A stretch of DNA of 41,873 nt from the NCBI GenBank assembly GCA_012729765.1, contig JAAYCM010000082.1, positions 1 through 41,873 on the forward strand, written 5' to 3'. This stretch comes from Chloroflexota bacterium (GTDB lineage Bacteria; Chloroflexota; Anaerolineae; Aggregatilineales; Aggregatilineaceae). A program made the translations under genes and the position numbers. Below, in pieces: positions 1 to 8,184 of this stretch. Under the pieces are notes generated by a model. It made no database searches. It was not told the DNA's origin and was given only the letters and a program-made list of their open reading frames with translations. Numbering within the stretch: the first letter of the stretch is position 1; each line of letters opens with the position of its first letter.

Positions 1-318
1 GCCGTCACCAGCCCGACCTTCACCCTCATTCACGAGCATCGCCGCCCCCAGGATGACCAGGTGCTTTATCACGTAGACTGCTATCGGCTGCACGGCGCGG
101 AAGATGCCTGGAATATTGGCCTGGACGATCTGCTTGCCAGCGGCGGCCCGGTCGTGATCGAGTGGCCGGAAAATGTGCAGGAGATGCTCCCGGACGAGCG
201 CCTGTGGATCGCATTCACCATTCTGGATGAAACCAGCCGCCAGTTGAGTCTGACCGCCAGCGGCGCGCGTTCTCGGACGCTGCAAAACGCGCTGCGGCAG
301 CAAAATCTCGGCGGCTAG
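1..318 (+). CDS. tsaE: TsaE, tRNA t6A biosynthesis ATPase (5' truncated)
   Basis: This is the C-terminal part of TsaE, the ATPase that cycles the TsaB-TsaD complex making N6-threonylcarbamoyladenosine at tRNA position 37. The frame is open from the first base, so the Walker A half lies outside the window. Visible family signatures are VTSPTFTLIHE in the first codons (the switch segment), LYHVDCYRL, the acidic GLDDLL stretch and VVIEWPENV, which matches the usual (I/V)EW(P/A)E motif. It stops two bases before an open GTG codon of the tsaB frame and 38 bases before the preferred tsaB start, as expected for one operon. Identity is secure; only the start is unseen. Confidence 0.93.
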   Translation, partial: AVTSPTFTLIHEHRRPQDDQVLYHVDCYRLHGAEDAWNIGLDDLLASGGPVVIEWPENVQEMLPDERLWIAFTILDETSRQLSLTASGARSRTLQNALRQQNLGG

Positions 319-344
319 GCGTGCAGCGGCGGGCGCACAGTCTG

Positions 345-350
345 AAGGAG
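345..350 (+). promoter_or_regulatory. Ribosome binding site deciding the tsaB start
   Basis: AAGGAG lies six bases before a TTG codon at 357. It favours that codon over the upstream in-frame GTG at 321, because the protein then begins exactly at the conserved LLAIDTAT strand of TsaB. Confidence 0.6.
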
Positions 351-356
351 CAGCGG

Positions 357-1025
357 TTGTTACTTGCAATTGATACGGCCACCCAGTTCATGAGTCTGGC
401 CCTGCACGACGGCAGACAGGTGTGGTATGAGGCAACATGGCACACCACCAACAACCACACGATCGAGCTGACACCAGCGTTGCAACGGGCGATGAAATAC
501 GCCGGCGTGCAGCCCCAGGAGTTGAGCGCGATCGCCGTCTCCCAGGGGCCGGGATCGTTCACCGGGCTGCGCATCGGGCTGGGCGTGGCAAAAGGGCTGG
601 CGCTGGCCCAGGGTATCCGGCTGGTGGCGGTGCCCACGCTGGAGATCGTCGCGGCGGCCATCCCGCCATTCCAGGGGCCGCTGGTGGCCGTGCTCCTGGC
701 CGGGCGTGGACGCGTGTGTGCGCAGCGCTTCCGCTGGAGCCGCGATGCGTGGTGGCCCGCCGGCCCGGCTGAGATCACCGGCTGGACGGACCTGATCGAC
801 ACGGTGGAGCACGAAACGCTGTTCGCGGGCGAGATCGATCAGACCGGGCATACCCTGCTCGACGCGACCGAGCGCCCGATCCGCATCGCACCCGGTGCGA
901 CCGCGCTGCGCCGGGCCGGATTCCTGGCCGAGATCGCCTGGGCGCGGGTTGATGCCGACGAAACGGACGATCCCGCCGCCGTGACGCCGATTTACCTGCA
1001 CCAGCCGGGAGTCGCGCACCCATGA
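357..1025 (+). CDS. tsaB: TsaB, t6A threonylcarbamoyltransferase complex subunit
   Basis: TsaB is the non-catalytic ASKHA-fold partner of TsaD in t6A synthesis and is sometimes called YeaZ. The sequence shows LLAIDTAT at the N-terminus and the highly conserved GPGSFTGLRIGLGVAKGLA segment near residues 64-82, followed by a shorter and more variable C-terminal half. About 222 residues is the normal family length. I chose the TTG start at 357 because of its ribosome binding site and because the protein then begins at the first conserved strand; an in-frame GTG at 321 would add twelve unconserved residues. The stop overlaps the next ATG by four bases (ATGA), so it is translationally coupled to rimI. 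tsaD itself is not in the window. Confidence 0.93.
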   Translation: MLLAIDTATQFMSLALHDGRQVWYEATWHTTNNHTIELTPALQRAMKYAGVQPQELSAIAVSQGPGSFTGLRIGLGVAKGLALAQGIRLVAVPTLEIVAAAIPPFQGPLVAVLLAGRGRVCAQRFRWSRDAWWPAGPAEITGWTDLIDTVEHETLFAGEIDQTGHTLLDATERPIRIAPGATALRRAGFLAEIAWARVDADETDDPAAVTPIYLHQPGVAHP

Positions 1026-1633
1026 GGCCGACTTATGTGCTGCGCCATATGCGCGTCGAAGATATCCCACAGGTGCTCGAAATCGACGCGCTGTCATTCC
1101 CCAGCCCCTGGTCGGCCCGCACCTACCAGTTCGAGATCAGCAACCACGACACATCGTATCTGTCCGTGCTGGAGACAACGAGCGAAAGCACGCCGCCCAC
1201 GAACCGCTGGCAGCGTATGTTCAGGTGGCTGCGCGGGAGCCAGCCGTCAGCCGAAGGACGGATCGTGGGCTATGCCGGGTGCTGGCTGATCGCGGGGGAA
1301 GCCCACATCAGCACGATCGCGGTGCACCCCGGCTATCGCGGCAAGGGGCTGGGCGAGGTGCTGCTGGCCGGGATGCTGCGGCGGTCGCTGCGGCTGGGCG
1401 GTGAATATTCCGTGCTGGAAGTCCGCACCAGCAACGCGGTCGCGCAGGCGCTCTATCGCAAGTACGAGTACGAGATCAGCGGTGTGCGCCGCAATTACTA
1501 CCGTGACAACAACGAAGACGCCTATCTGATGGAAGTCCGCCCATTGGATGTGGGGTATCACGCGCGGTTCGGGCAGCGCTATGAAGCCTTGCGGCAGCGT
1601 GTGGCCTTCGCGGACCGCTTCACAGAAGTCTGA
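1022..1633 (+). CDS. rimI: RimI-type ribosomal protein N-acetyltransferase
   Basis: This is a GNAT-fold acetyltransferase of the RimI family, which acetylates the N-terminal alanine of ribosomal protein S18 in E. coli. Position after tsaB is the classical gene order. The acetyl-CoA loop is visible as VHPGYRGKGLGEVLL, and the C-terminal half carries the usual EVRTSNAVAQALYRKYEYE and NEDAYLM segments. Between residues about 48 and 75 there is an extra polar loop (TTSESTPPTNRW and following) not present in E. coli RimI; it sits before the acetyl-CoA site and should not disturb it. A C-terminal extension of about 25 residues follows the usual end. Substrate is inferred from family and context. 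Confidence 0.87.
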   Translation: MRPTYVLRHMRVEDIPQVLEIDALSFPSPWSARTYQFEISNHDTSYLSVLETTSESTPPTNRWQRMFRWLRGSQPSAEGRIVGYAGCWLIAGEAHISTIAVHPGYRGKGLGEVLLAGMLRRSLRLGGEYSVLEVRTSNAVAQALYRKYEYEISGVRRNYYRDNNEDAYLMEVRPLDVGYHARFGQRYEALRQRVAFADRFTEV

Positions 1634-1666
1634 CCGGCTAACAGGAGTTTTGCGAGGGGAGCGCCT

Positions 1667-2317
1667 ATGGCAAGCACGCCCGATTTGGAACAGCGCCGCG
1701 CCGCGCTGGAAGCCATCGCCGATGAAATCCGACAGTGTACCTTGTGCCCACTCTATACGGGCCGCACCCACGCCGTGCCTGGCTATGGCCGCGTGGACGC
1801 CGACATCCTGTTTGTGGGCGAGGGGCCGGGCTATCACGAAGATCAGCAAGGGCTGCCGTTTGTGGGCCAGTCGGGCCACTATCTGGACGAGCTGTTGGGC
1901 AAGATCGGGCTGACCCGCGCCGAGGTGTTCATCACAAATGTGGTCAAGTGCCGCCCACCCAACAACCGCGATCCGCTGCCGCTCGAAATCGACACCTGCA
2001 CCACGACCTATCTCCACCGCCAGATCGCCATCATCCAGCCGAAGGTGATTGCGACGCTGGGCCGCTTCAGCATGGGGCTGTTTTTTCCGCCTAATGCGCG
2101 CATCACGCGCATCCACGGCCAGCCTCACCGCGCCGATGGCCGGATATATTATCCGCTGTTTCACCCGGCAGCAGTGCTGCGCAACCCGAATCTGCGCCCG
2201 GACATGGAAGCCGATTTCAAGCGGATGCTCGATCTGGTCGCCGCCGCGCAGCCAGAGGTGCCGCCGCCCGACGAGCCAGAGGACGAGCCACCACCCCGGC
2301 AGCTCAGCTTATTCTAG
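1667..2317 (+). CDS. Family 4 uracil-DNA glycosylase (iron-sulfur)
   Basis: This family removes uracil from DNA arising by cytosine deamination, starting base-excision repair. Four cysteines that would hold the 4Fe-4S cluster are in place (C24, C27, C94 and C111). The active-site segment GEGPGYHEDQQGLPFVGQ and the downstream FHPAAVLRNP motif (H166) match family 4. Length (216) is slightly above the usual core because of a Pro- and acid-rich tail of about 25 residues (PPPDEPEDEPPPRQLSLF). A GAGGGGAG ribosome site precedes the ATG. The gene follows rimI by 33 bases and probably ends the tsaE operon. Confidence 0.9.
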   Translation: MASTPDLEQRRAALEAIADEIRQCTLCPLYTGRTHAVPGYGRVDADILFVGEGPGYHEDQQGLPFVGQSGHYLDELLGKIGLTRAEVFITNVVKCRPPNNRDPLPLEIDTCTTTYLHRQIAIIQPKVIATLGRFSMGLFFPPNARITRIHGQPHRADGRIYYPLFHPAAVLRNPNLRPDMEADFKRMLDLVAAAQPEVPPPDEPEDEPPPRQLSLF

Positions 2318-2345
2318 ACAATGCGGGCAGGAAGCAGTACAGTAG

Positions 2346-2374
2346 AGCGCCGTATCGACTGGCGCTGTTCTGTG
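2346..2374 (+). terminator. Possible weak terminator after the tsaE-udg operon
   Basis: AGCGCC at 2346-2351 pairs with GGCGCT at 2361-2366 across a nine-base loop, followed by GTTCTGTGT. The T-tract is poor, so this may only be a weak hairpin. Confidence 0.3.
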
Positions 2375-2420
2375 TGGAGCAGCCCTGCTGCCGAGGTTAC
2401 ACGAGGTTGACCTAAAAATT

Positions 2421-2987
2421 ATGTCTCCACAACGTCACACTTATGCTGTGGAAGTGGCAGGGCTGACGCGCAGCCTGCCGTTGTTTGAGATTGCACCTGG
2501 CATCCATATCGCTATTCTGAACATCCTGGGTGATACCGAACTGGTGCGGGCGGCGGCAGCAGCGCTGAGCGAACAGCTCCAGGCGTATGATGTCGATCTG
2601 CTGATCACGGCTGAGGCTAAGAGTATCCCGCTGGCGTACCAACTGGCAGTCAACATGAATCTGCCGTATATCGTGCTGCGCAAGACCTACAAGCCCTATA
2701 TGGGCGAGGCGATGTCGGTCGAGACGCTGTCGATCACCACCGGGCGGCCTCAGCAGTTGTTCCTGGATGAGAAGGACCTGGCGCTTGTTCAGGGCCGGCG
2801 TGTGGCGCTGATCGACGATGTGATCAGCACCGGCAGCACGATCAAGGCGATGGAACAGCTTACCCGTGACGCGCAGGGACAGGTCGTGATCAAAGCGGCG
2901 ATCTTCACCGAGGGTGACGCCGAGAGCATGGGCGGCGTGGTTGCGCTGGGACACCTGCCGGTATTCACCAACGGCACGCTGCCCTGA
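2421..2987 (+). CDS. Purine-type phosphoribosyltransferase (adenine PRTase-like)
   Basis: This is a type I phosphoribosyltransferase, an enzyme that joins a free base to PRPP in nucleotide salvage. The PRPP loop is clear at residues 129-141 (VALIDDVISTGST), and the segment AEAKSIPLAYQLA followed by LPYIVLRKTYKPYM resembles the hood and PRPP region of adenine or xanthine PRTases. At 188 residues it is of normal length. The base specificity cannot be read from the sequence; adenine is the closest match by layout. No strong ribosome site precedes the ATG (only GAGG, about 13 bases away). It stands alone between a weak and a good terminator, so it is probably a single-gene unit. Confidence 0.8.
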   Translation: MSPQRHTYAVEVAGLTRSLPLFEIAPGIHIAILNILGDTELVRAAAAALSEQLQAYDVDLLITAEAKSIPLAYQLAVNMNLPYIVLRKTYKPYMGEAMSVETLSITTGRPQQLFLDEKDLALVQGRRVALIDDVISTGSTIKAMEQLTRDAQGQVVIKAAIFTEGDAESMGGVVALGHLPVFTNGTLP

Positions 2988-3010
2988 GCGCGAGAATGGT
3001 TGTGCGGTGA

Positions 3011-3036
3011 AGCCCGGCTCTACCGGGCTCTGTTTT
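3011..3036 (+). terminator. Intrinsic terminator after the phosphoribosyltransferase
   Basis: AGCCCGG at 3011-3017 pairs with CCGGGCT at 3023-3029 across a five-base loop, followed by CTGTTTT. It lies 24 bases after the stop codon. Confidence 0.75.
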
Positions 3037-3137
3037 GTGGGGTGTGGGTTTACCGCCCGTTTCTTGCCGGCTGACAGGCTGCGTGCTGCCATATGTATCG
3101 TGTTCATCGGGCAGGCGTGAGCGGATCGGAAGCACGT

Positions 3138-4163
3138 ATGGAAATGTCACAGTTTTTCCCGATTATGTTTGCGGGCTTCGCCGCGGCGGTGGGCTTCACG
3201 CCGATCTCCCGGCGGCTGGCCTTCCGCTATCATGTCCTGGATCAGCCCAGCGGGCGCAAGGTTCACCAGACACCCACGCCCCTGATGGGCGGGCTGGCGA
3301 TCTATGCGGCGCTGGTGCTGGCGCTGGCCTTTTTCAGTCCGCCGTTCTACCTGGTCGAGCTGGGCGCGATCCTGGCCGGAACGACCTGGCTGGTGCTGGT
3401 CGGCTTCGTGGATGACCGCAATGGCATGCAGCCGCTGGTCAAGCTGGGAGCGCAGGTGGTCGCGGCGGCAGTCCTGATCGCCGCCGGGATTCACGTGCGC
3501 ATCTTCGACAGTCTCGCGCTGAACGTCGTGCTTAGTGTGTTCTGGATTGTGGGCATCACCAACGCGATGAACTTCCAGGATAATATGGACGGGCTGGCTG
3601 CCGGAATCACCGCCATCGCGTCGATCTTCTTCTTCGGCATGGCTATGCGCGAGGAGTTGAGCCTGGTGGGCAGCCTGGCAGCGGCGCTGGCCGGGGCTTC
3701 GATCGGCTTCCTGATCTACAACTTCAACCCGGCCTCGACCTTCATGGGCGATATGGGCAGCATGGTGCTCGGCTTTCTGCTCTCGGTACTGGCGATCAAG
3801 CTCGACTTCCAGGTTCCGGCGGACCGGCAGGTCGTCACATGGATGGTGCCGGTGGTGGTGCTGGGCCTGCCCATCTTCGACACGACACTGGTCGTCTTTA
3901 CCCGGCTGCGCGAGCACCGCTCACCGATGCAGGGCGGCAAGGATCACACCTCGCACCGGCTGGTGAGCCTGGGGCTGAGCTACCGGGCGGCGGTGCTGAT
4001 TCTGTACGGTGTCTGTATCGCACTTGGTTTCACGGCGTTTGAGCTGTCGCAGGCAAGCATCGACACTGGGCTGACGATCGGGCTGTTGCTGGGGGTAGCT
4101 GCGCTGGCGGCGTTTGTCTTCCTCGAATCGGTGTATATCCGCCGCAAGCGGGCGTCCCGTTAG
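3138..4163 (+). CDS. WecA/TagO-type polyprenyl-phosphate sugar-1-phosphate transferase
   Basis: This integral membrane enzyme of the MraY/WecA family transfers a sugar-1-phosphate (usually GlcNAc-1-P) from a UDP-sugar to undecaprenyl phosphate, the first step of many surface glycans. About ten hydrophobic helices are present. Diagnostic cytoplasmic motifs are GFVDDRNGM, NFQDNMDGLAAG, FMGDMGSMVLG and DHTSHRLVSLGLS, with the aspartates and histidine in place. I start at the ATG at 3138 (MEMSQFF), which puts the first helix near the N-terminus; an in-frame ATG at 3093 would add 15 unconserved residues. The epimerase and glycosyltransferases that follow support a role in initiating a polysaccharide or teichoic-acid-like polymer. 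The sugar is inferred. Confidence 0.87.
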   Translation: MEMSQFFPIMFAGFAAAVGFTPISRRLAFRYHVLDQPSGRKVHQTPTPLMGGLAIYAALVLALAFFSPPFYLVELGAILAGTTWLVLVGFVDDRNGMQPLVKLGAQVVAAAVLIAAGIHVRIFDSLALNVVLSVFWIVGITNAMNFQDNMDGLAAGITAIASIFFFGMAMREELSLVGSLAAALAGASIGFLIYNFNPASTFMGDMGSMVLGFLLSVLAIKLDFQVPADRQVVTWMVPVVVLGLPIFDTTLVVFTRLREHRSPMQGGKDHTSHRLVSLGLSYRAAVLILYGVCIALGFTAFELSQASIDTGLTIGLLLGVAALAAFVFLESVYIRRKRASR

Positions 4164-4189
4164 GCCGCGCTTTCAAATCGGAGAACTTC

Positions 4190-5143
4190 ATGCAAACAGA
4201 ACCGAAAACGTATCTGGTCACGGGTGGGGCGGGCTTTATCGGCTCGCATATGGTCGATGCGCTGGTGGCCGCCGGGCATCAGGTGCGCGTGGTCGATAAT
4301 TTCTCGACCGGCAAGCGCGAGAATCTGGCCCAGGCGGCAGACCGGATCGACCTGCGCGCGATCAGCATCACCGATCGTGAGGCGCTGGCCGAAGCGATGC
4401 AGGGCGTCGATTACGTCTTCCACTTCGCGGCGCTGGCCTCCGTCCCGCGCTCGGTGGCCGATCCGCTTGCCAATAACGAGCACAACGTCACTGGCACGCT
4501 GAATCTTCTGCTGGCGGCGCGTGATGCGGGTGTGCAGCGCGTCGTCTATGCCGGATCGTCTTCGGCCTATGGTAACAGCGCGGCTGAGTACAAAACCGAG
4601 GATATCCAGCCGGTCCCGCTCTCACCCTATGCCGTCGCCAAGCTGGCGAGCGAGCACTACTGTCAGGCGTTCACCAGCGTCTACGGGCTGGAAACCGTGA
4701 CGGTGCGCTATTTCAATGTATTCGGCCCGCGCCAGGACCCGCTCTCGACCTACGCCGCCGTGATCCCCAAGTTCGTCGTGGCGATGCTGGACGATCAGCC
4801 GCCGACGATTGAAGGTGATGGGCTGCAATCGCGCGACTTCACCTATATCGACAACGTGATTCACGGTACGCTGCTGGCGTGCCATACGCCCGGCGTGGCT
4901 GGCGAGACGTTCAATATCGCGTGCGGCGGCAACATCAACCTGCTGGACATGATCCAGGGCCTCAATCAACTCATGGGCAAGGATATCCAGCCGCGCTTTG
5001 TCGATCCGCGCCCTGGCGATGTGCGCCACTCGCGCGCGTCAATCGAGAAGGCGCGCCGGATGCTCAACTTCGAGCCGGTCGTGTCGTTCGAGGATGGGCT
5101 GGCGCGCACGCTGAACTGGTATGAGTCGGTGCTGTCGGTCTAG
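4190..5143 (+). CDS. NAD-dependent sugar epimerase/dehydratase (UDP-glucose 4-epimerase-like)
   Basis: This is an extended short-chain dehydrogenase acting on a nucleotide sugar. The nucleotide-binding loop GGAGFIGSH is at residues 12-20, the catalytic serine is in YAGSSSAYG and the Tyr-x-x-x-Lys pair is YAVAK. PSTYAAVIPKF and the RDFTYIDNV and GDVRHS segments are typical of UDP-Glc/UDP-GlcNAc 4-epimerases. Length (317) is normal. A GGAGA ribosome site precedes the ATG. It lies 26 bases after the WecA-like gene and 12 bases before a glycosyltransferase, so it probably supplies that pathway's sugar donor. Exact substrate is not determinable. Confidence 0.87.
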   Translation: MQTEPKTYLVTGGAGFIGSHMVDALVAAGHQVRVVDNFSTGKRENLAQAADRIDLRAISITDREALAEAMQGVDYVFHFAALASVPRSVADPLANNEHNVTGTLNLLLAARDAGVQRVVYAGSSSAYGNSAAEYKTEDIQPVPLSPYAVAKLASEHYCQAFTSVYGLETVTVRYFNVFGPRQDPLSTYAAVIPKFVVAMLDDQPPTIEGDGLQSRDFTYIDNVIHGTLLACHTPGVAGETFNIACGGNINLLDMIQGLNQLMGKDIQPRFVDPRPGDVRHSRASIEKARRMLNFEPVVSFEDGLARTLNWYESVLSV

Positions 5144-5155
5144 CGTCTATCCCCG

Positions 5156-6289
5156 ATGTCGATCAACCGCGTGGTCCATCTCTCCAAGATGACCGGCGCA
5201 GCCGGGTCTGAGGGGCATCTGCTCGTGCTGCTGGATGGTCTGCGGCGGCATGGGCTGGATGCCCGGCTCTGGATTCTGGTCGAGGCTGATAACCCGGTGC
5301 AGGCGTATGTCGATCGCGCGGCGGCGCTGGGTATTCCCACGCAGCGCATCGTGATCCGGCGCGATCTCGATCCCGGTCTGGGGCGCAGGCTGGTGGAGAG
5401 CTTCCGCGAGGCGCGGCCCGACGTGGTCCACACGCACCTGCTGCACGCCGACCTGTACGGCATCCCGGCGGCGCGGCGGGCGGGTGTGCCCTACGTGATC
5501 ACCTCGCGCCATAACGATGATCGCTTTCGACGCGCCCTGCCGATGCGCTGGCTCAATCGCTGGCTGTGGCGGCAGACGGACGCCGGGATCGCGATCTCCG
5601 AAGCGATCCGCCAGTTCTCGATTGAGGTGGAGCGCGCAGCACCGGACCGCGTGCACACCGTGCGCTATGGGCTGGACCCGGCGACCGTTCAGGCGCCGCC
5701 CGGAGCGCGGGACGCCCTGTGCGCGGCGCTCGATTTGCCCCCCGGCGCGCTGATCGCCGGATCGGTCTGCCGGTTGATCGAGCAGAAGGGACTGAGCTAT
5801 GCGCTGCGCGGTTTTGCCCCAGTTGCGGCGCAGGTTCCCCAGGCGCACTATGTGATCGTGGGCGACGGCCCGCTGCGCGGCGATCTCGAAGCTGAGGCGC
5901 GGGCGCTTGGGCTGGCCGGGCGGGTTCATTTTCTCGGCTGGCGCGAGGATGCGCGCGCGGTGATGGCGGCGCTCGATCTGCTGCTGGCGCCCTCACTGTG
6001 GGAAGGATTTGGCCTGGTGTTTCTCGAAGCGATGGCACTGGGTGTGCCAGTGCTCGCTGCACGGGTGAGCGCGATTCCGGAAGTGGTGATCGATAGCGAA
6101 ACCGGCTGGCTGGTCCCCGCGCGCGATTCCGGGGCAATCACGGCGGCGCTGCTGAACGCGCTGCGTGATCCTGTCGAGCTACGGCGGCGCGGGGCGCAGG
6201 GCCGGCAGCGGCTCGAAGCGCACTTCTCCCCGGCGCAGATGGTCGAGCAGACGCTGGCCGTGTATCGCAGCCTGGAGAGCGGCGCGTAA
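5156..6289 (+). CDS. GT4-family glycosyltransferase
   Basis: This is a GT-B fold glycosyltransferase of family 4 that transfers a sugar from a nucleotide donor to a lipid-linked or protein acceptor, at the inner face of the membrane. The N-terminal domain has the glycine-containing loop TGAAGSEGHL; the C-terminal domain has VGDGPLRGDLE, the FLGWRED segment and the E-x7-E motif EGFGLVFLE near residues 283-291. Length (377) is typical. No signal peptide or membrane helix is seen. Its stop overlaps the asnB-like start by one base (TAATG), so the two are co-translated. Donor and acceptor are unknown. Confidence 0.87.
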   Translation: MSINRVVHLSKMTGAAGSEGHLLVLLDGLRRHGLDARLWILVEADNPVQAYVDRAAALGIPTQRIVIRRDLDPGLGRRLVESFREARPDVVHTHLLHADLYGIPAARRAGVPYVITSRHNDDRFRRALPMRWLNRWLWRQTDAGIAISEAIRQFSIEVERAAPDRVHTVRYGLDPATVQAPPGARDALCAALDLPPGALIAGSVCRLIEQKGLSYALRGFAPVAAQVPQAHYVIVGDGPLRGDLEAEARALGLAGRVHFLGWREDARAVMAALDLLLAPSLWEGFGLVFLEAMALGVPVLAARVSAIPEVVIDSETGWLVPARDSGAITAALLNALRDPVELRRRGAQGRQRLEAHFSPAQMVEQTLAVYRSLESGA

Positions 6290-8184
6290 TGTGTGGGTTG
6301 TGCGGAGTGCTCAGTCTGGACGACGCGCCGGTCACTGCCGATGTGCTGGAAGCGATGAACGCCGCGCTGGTGCATCGCGGGCCGGACCAGCAGGGCGTGG
6401 CCCTGGACGGAATCTGCGGGCTGGCAAACTGCCGCCTGGCAGTTCTCGATCTTTCGCCCGACGCCGCGCTGCCGATGTCCAGCCCCGACGGTGCGATCAC
6501 GCTGGCGTACAACGGCGAAATCTACAACTACCCGGAACTGCGTCAAACACTGGAAGCGCAGGGCAGGGTGTTCCGCACTCACTCGGATGTCGAAGCCGTG
6601 ATCGCGCTCTACGAGCGGGACGGGGCTGGGCTGGTCGAGCACCTGCGCGGCATGTTCGCCTTCGCGCTGTGGGATGCGCCGCGCCGCATGCTGATCCTGG
6701 CGCGCGACCGGCTGGGCAAGAAGCCGCTCTACTACTACCAGGACGCGCACCACCTGATCTTCGCCTCGGAGATCAAGGCGCTGCTGCGGCATCCCGCCGT
6801 GCCGCGCCAGCCAGCCTATGACGAAATCGCGCGGCTGCTGGCCTATGGCTATGTGCCGGCCCCGCACACGTTCTTCGCCGGGATTCGGATGCTGCCGCCG
6901 GGGCATCTGCTGGTGTGGCACGACGGCGCACTCGATATTCAGACCTACTGGACGCCGCCGCCGTTCGCCGGGGCCGATCCCGCCGCCCGCGTCGAAATCT
7001 ATCTGGACGAGCTGCGCGCCACGCTCGATGAAGCGGTGCGCCTGCGCCTGCTGAGCGATGTGCCGCTGGGCGCGTTTCTCAGCGGCGGGCTGGACAGCAG
7101 CCTGATCGTGGCGCTGATGGCGCGGCATCTGCACGAGCCAGTCAAGACGTTCGCCATCGGCTTTGCAGGCGAAGAATCGTTCGACGAGACGGCGCACGCC
7201 CGGCGCGTGGCCGAGCATCTCGGCACGGAGCATCACGAGTTCATCGTCGAGCCGGACGCAATCGCACTGCTGCCGCGGCTGGTGTGGCATCACGATCAGC
7301 CGTTCGCCGATTCATCGGCCATCCCGACCTATCTGGTGAGCAAGCTCACGCGCGAGCATGTAACCGTCGCGCTGACCGGCGACGGCGGCGACGAGTTGTT
7401 CGCGGGCTACGAGCGTTTCTATGCGGCCCAACTCGCCGCGCGCTACCGGCGGCTGCCGCGTGCGCTCCGGGCCGGGATCGAGTCGGCGGTCGATCGGCTG
7501 CCCGAAGCGACCTCTTACCGGGGCGCGGCGCAGCGTGTGCGGCGCTTTGTACAGGGGGCCGCGATGCCGCCTGCCGCCGCCTATTTTAGCTGGGTGCGCC
7601 TCTTCAGCGACGATCAGATCGCGGCGCTGCTGAACGGCGTGCCGCCGGAGCCAGCCGCCGATCATTTTGCCGCGCTGTTCGATCCGGCTGACCCGCGCGA
7701 CTGGACGGCGCAGCTTCTCGACGTGAACCTGCGGACGTATCTGCCCGACGACCTGCTGATCAAGGCCGACCGGGCAAGCATGGCCGCCTCGCTCGAAGCG
7801 CGCTCGCCGTTCCTCGATCACAAGCTGGTCGAGCTGGCCGCGCGGATTCCGTCCAACCTCAAGCTGCGCGGCAAGACGACCAAGTATATTCTGAAAGAAG
7901 CCGCCGCCGGACTGCTGCCGGACGACATCATTCACCGGCCCAAGCACGGCTTCGGCGTGCCGGTCGGGCGCTGGTTCCGCGAAGGGCTGAAGGATTACGC
8001 TTACGAGGTGCTGCTCGACCCGCAAACGGTCGGGCGCGGCATCCTGCGGCCCGACGCCGTGCGCGCGCTGCTGGACGAGCACGCCAGCGGGCAGCGCAAT
8101 CACGGCCAGCGCATCTGGACGCTGCTCACGCTGGAGTGGTGGCACCGCCTGTTTATCGATCCGGCTGAGCCGGCAGCCCCATGA
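6289..8184 (+). CDS. asnB: Glutamine-dependent asparagine synthetase-type amidotransferase
   Basis: This protein has the class II glutamine amidotransferase domain with catalytic Cys2 (MCGLCGV), RGPDQQG and YNGEIYNYPEL, followed by the synthetase domain with the ATP pyrophosphatase loop SGGLDSSL and LTGDGGDELFAGYERF. The downstream DRASMAASLEARSPFLDHK and KHGFGVPVGRWF segments are typical of AsnB. Length (631) is normal. It sits between two GT4 glycosyltransferases with one- and four-base overlaps. In many polysaccharide clusters such paralogues are thought to amidate a sugar acid rather than make asparagine, and that is a plausible role here. The chemistry of glutamine-dependent amidation is secure; the acceptor is not. 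Confidence 0.9.
   Translation: MCGLCGVLSLDDAPVTADVLEAMNAALVHRGPDQQGVALDGICGLANCRLAVLDLSPDAALPMSSPDGAITLAYNGEIYNYPELRQTLEAQGRVFRTHSDVEAVIALYERDGAGLVEHLRGMFAFALWDAPRRMLILARDRLGKKPLYYYQDAHHLIFASEIKALLRHPAVPRQPAYDEIARLLAYGYVPAPHTFFAGIRMLPPGHLLVWHDGALDIQTYWTPPPFAGADPAARVEIYLDELRATLDEAVRLRLLSDVPLGAFLSGGLDSSLIVALMARHLHEPVKTFAIGFAGEESFDETAHARRVAEHLGTEHHEFIVEPDAIALLPRLVWHHDQPFADSSAIPTYLVSKLTREHVTVALTGDGGDELFAGYERFYAAQLAARYRRLPRALRAGIESAVDRLPEATSYRGAAQRVRRFVQGAAMPPAAAYFSWVRLFSDDQIAALLNGVPPEPAADHFAALFDPADPRDWTAQLLDVNLRTYLPDDLLIKADRASMAASLEARSPFLDHKLVELAARIPSNLKLRGKTTKYILKEAAAGLLPDDIIHRPKHGFGVPVGRWFREGLKDYAYEVLLDPQTVGRGILRPDAVRALLDEHASGQRNHGQRIWTLLTLEWWHRLFIDPAEPAAP

Noticed and set aside
215..1097. Long minus-strand open frames across tsaB and rimI
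   Set aside because: Arg/Pro/Ala-rich translations antisense to well-supported genes, as expected from high GC.
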